A stretch of 64,000 nt of DNA from Galbula dea. Taxonomy: Eukaryota > Chordata > Aves > Piciformes > Galbulidae. How positions within the stretch are numbered: position 1 is the stretch's first letter; every line of letters starts with the position of its first letter. Positions 50,201-59,200 of this stretch are shown in pieces. The stretch is from the NCBI GenBank assembly GCA_013399015.1, contig VWZX01007020.1:744001-808000 (forward strand). The letters are read 5' to 3'. The translations under genes were made by a program, and so were the position numbers. The notes under the pieces are model-generated. The model was not told the origin of the DNA and did no database searches. It saw only the letters and a list, made by a program, of their open reading frames with translations.

Positions 50201-53200
50201 GACAGGGGGTTTTTTTTGAGGGATGTGGAGAAGGTCAGGCAGTATGTTGAGGTACAAGTCCCCTTGTTTTATTCTTGTAAATTTGTTAGCTTGGTCAGGA
50301 CCCCATTTATTCACAATTTTGCCACAGTAGACTACCACAGAATTCGACTTTAGGCTTTGGAAGAATGTTTCAGTTGAGCAGGTAACCTTTAGTGACACAT
50401 GTATAAACTGATTAAACATGGGCTTCTCAAGTTCTGGGTGTCAAACAGTAGCTGTAGCAGAAATTGTAGTAGGAACTACAGTTATTAACAGAGTTAATCT
50501 AAAGATCATTTTTAACATGACAGCACTGCTAATTGTAATACTACTGATAACTGTAACAGAAATGCTCATCTAGTACAGATGCAGTGTCAGATAGTAGACT
50601 TGGGAAAAGGGAGCATTCCAACCTGTTAAAATTTTCTGGACTTCAGCAAGAGATTTAGGACCATTCCAAAACTTAACATTTTCAGATTTATTCTAATAAA
50701 GTAAATATAATAGAAATAAAATGCAAAATAAAGTAAGATATTTTTTGTATAGCTAATTAAATGAAAACTTCAAATTCATAATTAGCTTCTGAACTGTTTA
50801 CCATATGTGCCATTTATTTGTCCATAGAATTTATATATGGCTTACCTCAGAATTAGTCGAGGCTGTTGGCTATTGATGATATTTTGAATAGAATGAATAT
50901 AAGAGCCAGCCTAAGCTTCATTTTAAAGATTTGAGTTGTTACCATTTAATTAGACCTCTTTGCATCCTGAAGTTTCCAAGGCAGGGATTCAATCATGATG
51001 GTTACCTTCTGGGAAAAGAACGTTAAGAAGTTTTAGTGCTCTTTCTCATAATACAGTAGTCATAATAATCATAGACAACCCTCTAGATTTAGAGGTTATT
51101 TTTCTTTTTCTGTCTTGTATTGAAATGTACTGACAGTTGGGGCAGTTATAGGCTGTTATGCTTCTATAGTGGGTAAATATGCCACCTACTGGTGAGATGA
51201 TTGAAAGGTTCCCAACTTTGAGCTCTGAACATCCCTCACTCATTGCTGCACACTAAGAATGGACACAGGAATGGGGAACTGTTGTAGTAACTAATATCTT
51301 CTAAGAACAAGAGTTACTGGTAAGTAGCTATTTTTAATATGTCAGATGTCAGATTTAGCAAAATATCTGAGGTGCTAAAATTGTTAAAAAAAAATAATTG
51401 CTGAAGTTGTAAATATAAAAATATACTGAGATACTCCCATAATCATGTGTTCCATAATGTGATGAGTAAAAGTCATGCTTTTTTAAATTGCCATTCAAAT
51501 GAAGAATGTTTTTGAAACTGTAATTTGATATTTTCCTATAGTACTTTTCTTTATGACTTGGAAATGGATATATATATTTATATATATTATATTTATAGTT
51601 TAATTTGATGAATGAATGTGTGATGATTTTGGTCCAAGGTTATTTGTGTGTCTATTTAAAATATACCTCTTGACAGACATGTTGTTTTAGATACCTTCCC
51701 AGTGCTATAGAGTAATTTTTACATCTGCCATATTCTTAAGATTTTATATCCTGTTACAAGATGTAAGCAGGTGTCACATTAACATTTGAAGTCTTTCACT
51801 ATACAGTGGATGAAAGGTCTGCTCCTTCTGTTCCGTATAACGCCCAGCCTCCTCAGTTGTGTCAAGACTGAACGACATGAAAGAGAAACTTCTAAAACAA
51901 ATTTTGCTTTGTTATGCTGCAACTTAATGTGCATGGATTTCCAAATTTGACTACAGGAACTTTGTTAAGATGGCTAAAACCTATTAGGAAATTAAATAGT
52001 TTGTTCTTTATTTTTGTTCTCTTTTTTTAATCTCTCATTAAGGGTGGTAGGCATGTTGATTATGTGGTGGATCAGGTTGTGGGAAAACTGATAGAAGTGG
52101 TGAAAAAGAAGAATAAAGCTGGAGTTTCAGTGAAACCATTTCAGGCAAGTAACTTTCATAGAAAGATACTGAAAAAGATGAATGTGGTAATTTTGTTGAG
52201 TAAATTGGTTTCTATGTTTTCAACAGGTGAAGAATCATATATGGGTTTTTGTTAATTGCTTGATTGAAAACCCATCATTTGATTCCCAGACAAAGGAAAA
52301 CATGACATTGCAGCCTAAAAGTTTTGGATCCAAGTGTCAGCTGTCTGAGAAATTTTTTAAAGCAGTAAGTAAAGCATATTTCTTTCTTTGTCTGTGAAGC
52401 AGGAAATGACATGCTGTATCAAGTATATGTATGTTATGTAGCAGAAGACTGAGTGCATTATTTTACTTTGGTGACATTAGCATACTATGGAAATGAAGTG
52501 GAGGAACTTCTGTTCATTCTCTGGCCTTAATAATGAAAGCAATGACTGTTTTGGCTGTTGCCTAGGATTTAAAGGCAAACTTCACTTGATCAGCTCATTT
52601 GTTGGAGATTCTGGTATTTATACTGGTAAAATGCATCTGACTTTTAAAACCTAAAAATAGGCCTTGACTAATTTCTTGTGTTAAAATATTTTTTTGAAGT
52701 TGAGAATATTGTCTAGCTTATTATTTGATATCAGTCTGATTCTTTTTCATTGAAATGAAAGGAGAGGAAAGGAATGTGTCACATTTACTTAGTCTCCAGT
52801 AATCAAGGAAATGCAAAATTGTGGCTGTAGAATTCATAGTGATCGTTATTCTCAGGCAACAAGTTTAAATATTTTGACTGTAGACAGGCTAAGAATTGCT
52901 ACTTTAAATGAACATATTAGTAGGAAAACATTATGTTTTTATACAAGGACAGAAAAGTAGAATTCTGTTAGCCAGAACTCAATTACGCTGAATTCTATTT
53001 AGTGCCAGTAGCATAAATGGAAGTCCAGTAGTAAGGAGAATGGTGCCACTGGTGATAATCTTGGTAGCAAAACTTAGTTTATTGTTCAGTGTTCTATTAT
53101 TCTAATTCTGTGTAACTGGTGACATTATTTTAGAGCTTGAAATAAAAAATAACACAGTCTTGTATTAATTCTTCAGATTTTATTATGCAGACTGTATTTC

Positions 53201-56200
53201 TATCAGTAGGTTGTTGGGGTTTGTTTTTAGTGTTTCTAATATTTCCATAAGTGAATACTTATCTCCAGAGGTGTTAAACGTGCAGCAGAATCTCTAGCCA
53301 ACGAATGCTCTATTATGAGGAATAATGAGAAGCCAAAGCTCAGTTTTTTGCTCCACCTGTGTTTTCTTTGAAACCAAACCTAAAGCAGTTTTCATTTAGA
53401 AAATGTGCTATATGCAATTTTTGCTGCAGATGCATTTCTTAAATTGTTATCAGTTTCTCAAGCCTTATTCTTAGATATATTTGGTTGTCTTTCAGCCATT
53501 TTCAGTTATTTCCAAAGAAACTTTAAACGATTTTCAATATCCCATAAGGTTACATTTTGCTGTCAAAGTCCAGAAAGCAGATGCTTAATACCTAAAACAT
53601 CTCAGTGCATCAACTACGTAAGACATCATCTTACTAGGTCTCAATCCTCTTTTCCTCCTTCCACCAGTGATACAAGGGATGAAAAAGAAGCTGTGTGAGT
53701 GTTGTGTTTTCGATTTGTGTGCACAAAATGCTAGATAGTGAGGTATGTGTTAATTCCTTGACCTTTTATACGTTGCAGTTTTTAGAATTTAAAGGGCCTT
53801 GAAAAACAGCATTATGTAAGTGACTTAAAATTTGAGAGACAATGATCTGCTGTGTGAAGCTTTATTTTTCTCATCCACAATTCTGATCTCTTGCTTATAG
53901 GCCTCTAACTGTGGTATCATAGAGAGTATTTTGAACTGGGTCAAATTTAAAGCACAAACTCAGCTGAACAAAAAATGTTCATCAGTGAAACACAGTAAAA
54001 TCAAAGGCATTCCAAAACTGGATGATGCTAATGATGCTGGTAAGAGCACTCATTTATAATGTCTTCAATGTTTCATAAATTTTTCACAGACGTCATCATT
54101 TTAAAACCTGACTTTATTTCTCATCCTTATCTTTCTTGTCCTTACCTGTATTTTTGAAATAAACATTTTTCTGGTTTTCTAAACTTCCTAGATCTAGAAT
54201 TAAAGCATGATGGTGAGTTTGATATTGGGAACACTGTTGCTTCTACAGTAGAGAATGAATAATGCTGAAAAAAACCCGTCAGTCTAGTTCCATATTGAAA
54301 GAGTGTATACTTTCTAATTGTGGTTTCCAGCTAAAGAGCGTTCCCAGTATTCTATTTGGAAGATGACTAGTCATCTTGACCTGACTAATATAAAAATATC
54401 AGAATTTTTTTAGGGTCATAAGTTTTATGAAGTGGATCGCATAGTGCACAGACCTAAGGAATGGTTCAAAAGCCTTTTTCATGAGACTTTAAATGCCATT
54501 AGGTTCCTGATGTAGGGCAAACTGTCTGTCTCTGCTGGCTTGCTTTGTAGCACTGATCTGAATCAGGATCAGCTGGCAGTCTTTGTGCCGAAAGCAATGG
54601 GATGGGAGTTGTCCTTGAATTATATGAGGGGCATGTAAGACTAATGAGCTTGAAATGTTGCCAGTCTGTGTTAACGTTAGTTGATTTTTAGTACATTGTT
54701 ATATTAAGCAGAGATTGAGAAATCGCAGTGATGTACGTGGGTTGGATAAGTAGCTAAAAGCATGTAAGACTGGTAAAGATGCCTATTTTTTTTAATTTCA
54801 GTGTTCAAGTCAAACAGGACTTGAAGGGATGATGAGCTCTGTTTAATTTCCCTCCTTTTATTTTTGATTTCTTGGGCTCAGTGTGTGGCATCCCTGCCCA
54901 TGGCAGGGGGGGTTTGAGCTATATGATCTTTAAGGTCCATTCCAACCTGAGCCATTCTATGATTCTGTGATTAAGTTTTTTAATTGAGTTTTCTCTCAGC
55001 ATTTTACTACTTTTCTAGTCATTCAGCTGTCATATTTTGTCTCAAAAGTTGATAATCAAGTCTCCTTTAACTACTGTTTTGCTTGTGGAATTTGTATTCC
55101 TTAGTCAGTTGCATGGTTTTAGTATTTTCATGCCTAGAAGATCATGTGCTTGGAGAAATGCTGTGGTTTTGTGGATATCAAGCCTAGTCTTTATAAATAA
55201 CATAACGAATGATTTTGGATAGACTTTCATAGATTTTTCTTGCTCTGCTTTGGAGACTAGGCTTCAAAAATCACTTCCTGCTCAGTTTGTTTCGCTGGGA
55301 TTGAGGGAAAGGAAGAACCTCTAACAAGGGAGATAATTAAATACTACATTGCCTTTCACCCTGAAACTTTCACCCTGAAACTCAACTATGAAGGCATGTA
55401 GGGATTCACAGAATCACAGAATGTTAGGAGTTGGAAGGGACCTTGAAAGATCATCTAGTCCAACCCCACTGCCACAGCAGGAAAGCCTACAGCACCCAGT
55501 ATTCCCAGGCAGTCTCCCATCCAATTACTAACCAGGCCTGACGCTGCTTAGCTTCCGAGATCATACAAGCTCGGGCATTCTCAGGGTAGGTCGTTCTTTG
55601 GGCTCAACACTGATACTTAGTTTTTTGTGGCTTGAATCCTTGTTACCCAGGTATTTCTTTACTGCCTAGTTAGTTACTCTTATGTGAAAATAAGGAGCTC
55701 TGCATCTCCCAAGGAGTCTTGCTTTGGAGGCTTATTGAAGATCTGGAATATTCTAGACTTTGCTCATTGAAAGCATTGCACATATGGGGTGTACACAAAG
55801 GAAGGCAGAGAGTTTATGAATACCGTATGTGGTGTTATATGCACATTTGGCCTGACTTTATGAAGTGTTATATATACTGGCAGAGATGTTTTAAACTGAA
55901 GGATCATAAGTACTGCAAGTAAAAAGTTCTTTAGTCCTTTCCTTTTAAGGAATGAAGGTACCGTATGAATCATCTGTTTGCTGTAGAAAATCAATAGGAT
56001 TTTTTAAATTCTTTTTGTGCAAGATCTAAGATAATACCATAATCAGGATCTCTGACCTCAATAAGAAGCTCCTGTCATTGAGAAAAGGCAGGCAAAGCGT
56101 GATACAGAAGAGTGACTCCTTTAGTGTGGCTGAGTGTGTTGGTTCTCTGGTCTTGAGAACTTGTCTCAATGAACTTGAGTTGGTGACTGCATCTGACTGT

Positions 56201-59200
56201 GAAAGCCTAATGTTTCTTAATATAAGGAGAAAAGAAAGTCCTGGTGCCATGGAAATTCTTTAATGAGTACACAGACAAAACACTGTAGAACTATCACTCT
56301 TTCTTTCTTTGGGATCTTGATAGAAAGGATTAGGGATTTTCAAGGTCAGGTGAAGTTAGGACTGTACATACTCTTCCTGTGCATGAGAGGAGATGATCAC
56401 TTCTTCTAGGTCCTAAAAAATAAACTCCTAGTTATATGAATGTTTGCTATGAATGTTCACATGAGTAAGCATGTTGTGAAGAGTTATATATTTTACACCA
56501 TCTTTTCAAAAGAATTTCAGAACTCACCCTGAGTTGGAGTAAAGGTTTAACTGATGCATGAAGATACAGTTCCAGGGAGACTGCTTCAGAACATTCATAC
56601 ATGTCACATGGAGGCTGTCTATAACACAATATCAAAATACAATAGGAAATTACAATAGTAAATTACAGTGGTTTTATTTGATGTAGTACTGTTTCAGGGC
56701 AAATAAATATTTCTAAGGATCCCTGAAGTTACACTTTCATAAGCACCCCAAATCAGATGAGGGAACAGGGTGGATTTTGGTTTCTGATAGCAGGTGCCAC
56801 TAGTTGTTGGACAGAAATAGTCCAGTGCAGCTGGAGGAGAATGGTGTCTGACCACAGACCCCTTTGGCTTTAAATCTTCGTGTAGTTTTTAGATTTTATT
56901 TTTACTTCACGAGTTGAATGTGTAGCTGAGGTCCAGCGTCCGCAAGTTTCTTGGTGCCAAGTACGACCAGCTTTTAAAATCAGTACTGATTATGCTTAGG
57001 AATAGGAGAGAGATGTATCTGTGCAGTGATGAATTTGCTGCATATTTCCTCCCTTACTGAAAAGAATGAGATACTGAGTCCTATACCTGGTCACACTTGC
57101 TTTCTTGACATCTTGATGAAGTATACATAGCTTTATGGCTTGTTAGAGAAGAGAAGGTAGAAATGAAAGGAAAAACAAAGAACCAGGAATAAGAATATAT
57201 GATTGTAAGGGAGCAGCTAGATTATTAAATCTGGTGAAGCATAAAAGCATTCTTTGAATCTGTTTGTTCTGGTTGTTTTCTCTTTGACTTTTTTAGAGCT
57301 GTGTTCAGCAAAAATACTTGACACATTGCATTTCTGTGAAATTAATTGCTAATGGTCACATCACTTCCAGAAGAAAGTGCACCTGGATGATATTCAGATG
57401 TGTTTCCTGCAGTTCATTTAGGGGAAAAAAATTGTCTCTGATATATTCTAAAATAGAAGAGTAGTGTTTTTCTTGGTGTTTGGATTCTGCGTTGTTGGTG
57501 GCTATTTACACTTTTTGATACAGTGTAAGCAGTTGCCTAATTTAGATTATATTAACCCAAATGTCTGATTCAGAAGGCCAAAGATGTTGAACGTGAATTC
57601 TGTGTAGTAAGAAGTGGAGGGCTGTTTTTACCTACCGGGTAAAAACAGATCGAAGCAATTAAATCCCAGTATGTTCAAAACTTACCTTGCTAACAGTAGG
57701 TGAGACTCAACCAGATTGAAGTTTTTTGCAGTCTTTCTTAATACTTGGCCTTGATAAAATATCAAAAGTGCTTAATGAGCATTTGGACCCTTGGAAAAGA
57801 GTGGGTTCTTTTTTTTGAACCTGCTTATTATTTAGAACAGCTATTCAACTGTTACAGTTGCACTAAAAAGAATATACTTGTCATACCAGTTTTAAGCATG
57901 CTGGACACACAAGCACTAATATGCAGTGTGTTGTAGAATCAAAATGACACTATTAGTAAGGATTTGTTTTCTCTGAGAAATTTCTGAGAATGTATAATGA
58001 ATGTGAATGTTAAAATCTTTTGAGATATTCTTACAGTTGGCTGGCTTCAGCTGATGATCAATAAAAAAACAACCCCCCAAAATGTAGTTTAATAAATTAC
58101 TTCTGAAAATGTACTCAGAGAAAATAGGCAATGCAGAATGGGAAATTACTCCTGTATATAACTCAGACATGCATAATGTATGTGTATAAGAAATTTGCAG
58201 CTAGAAGAATGCAGTCTGACGTGTGAGGACCATCACGTAAATGCACCACTATTGCATCCCATTTTGTGTATTTTGTTCCTTGTCCATAGCAGTCCATAGT
58301 CTACTGCTAAGGACAAGGATACTTACTCCTGTAGTTTTAGTGGTATGGAGGGCCATCCCTAAAAATAGAAATTCAGCCTATTTAAATTACTTGACATAGA
58401 GTAGGAAGAATATTCATGACTGATGCAATTGTATTTCTTTTATTCGAGTTTAAAAGTTATTCTTTCTGGGTTTTTTGCCTTACTTCTACTTCTTCATGGA
58501 CTGCAGGTGGCAAACATTCCTTGGACTGCACATTAATACTAACAGAAGGAGACTCTGCCAAATCTTTAGCTGTCTCTGGCTTAGGTGTTATTGGTAGAGA
58601 CAGATATGGAGTATTCCCACTCAGGGGTAAAATTCTCAATGTTCGAGAAGCTTCTCACAAACAGGTAGGTAGTCTTGTTGTCTCCTTTTACATGACAAAT
58701 GGATGTCTCCTGTTTATTTCTTATTTTTAGGGTTACATCTTCATATTTTAATGTTTATTTTCTCATTAAAATCTTGTGGCTGGGATTTCATAAAGTAGCA
58801 CCTGCTTTAAAGCCTGAGATAAGCCTGGAAATATTAAGTGTAGCAGTACAGTACTGGAAGGATAAAATTCACTTCTTCACAAGGAAATTTGGCTATGTAT
58901 TAGCATTTTACCTGAATACTTAAAAGCCCTAAGATTTTATAGTCTGTCCATTGCCATGTGATTTCATTGACTCCTAATGTGAGGCAGCATCAGCAGCATT
59001 GCCCCATCTCATTACTTCTGCTGCCCTCCACATTACATTAGTCTGTAATGAGGGTTGTGTTGCAGATGCCCATAGAAATAATGGAAAGAGAAGGCAGCTT
59101 TGTGAGATTATTTTGTTGTTATATGCACTTTTCTCTATTCTGTCTGGACCCATAGTACTCTGACTGTACAGGAGAAAGGGAGTGGTATAGTCTTTTGAGA

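Larger units (their letters stand above)
54040..55403 (+). other. TOP2B: TOP2B intron 11, first part
   Basis: Holds a candidate microexon (54192-54212) and a CR1 3' fragment (54881-54972). The rest is AT-rich. A short direct duplication TTTCACCCTGAAAC lies at about 55355-55382. Confidence 0.75.

Noticed and set aside
53405..53698. 97-codon frame in intron 10
   Set aside because: No known domain, no splice signals in phase with TOP2B, and typical chance length.
55485..55598. A functional 5S rRNA gene
   Set aside because: The 5' end is diverged, there is no T-run terminator, and its 3' end passes directly into CR1 sequence.
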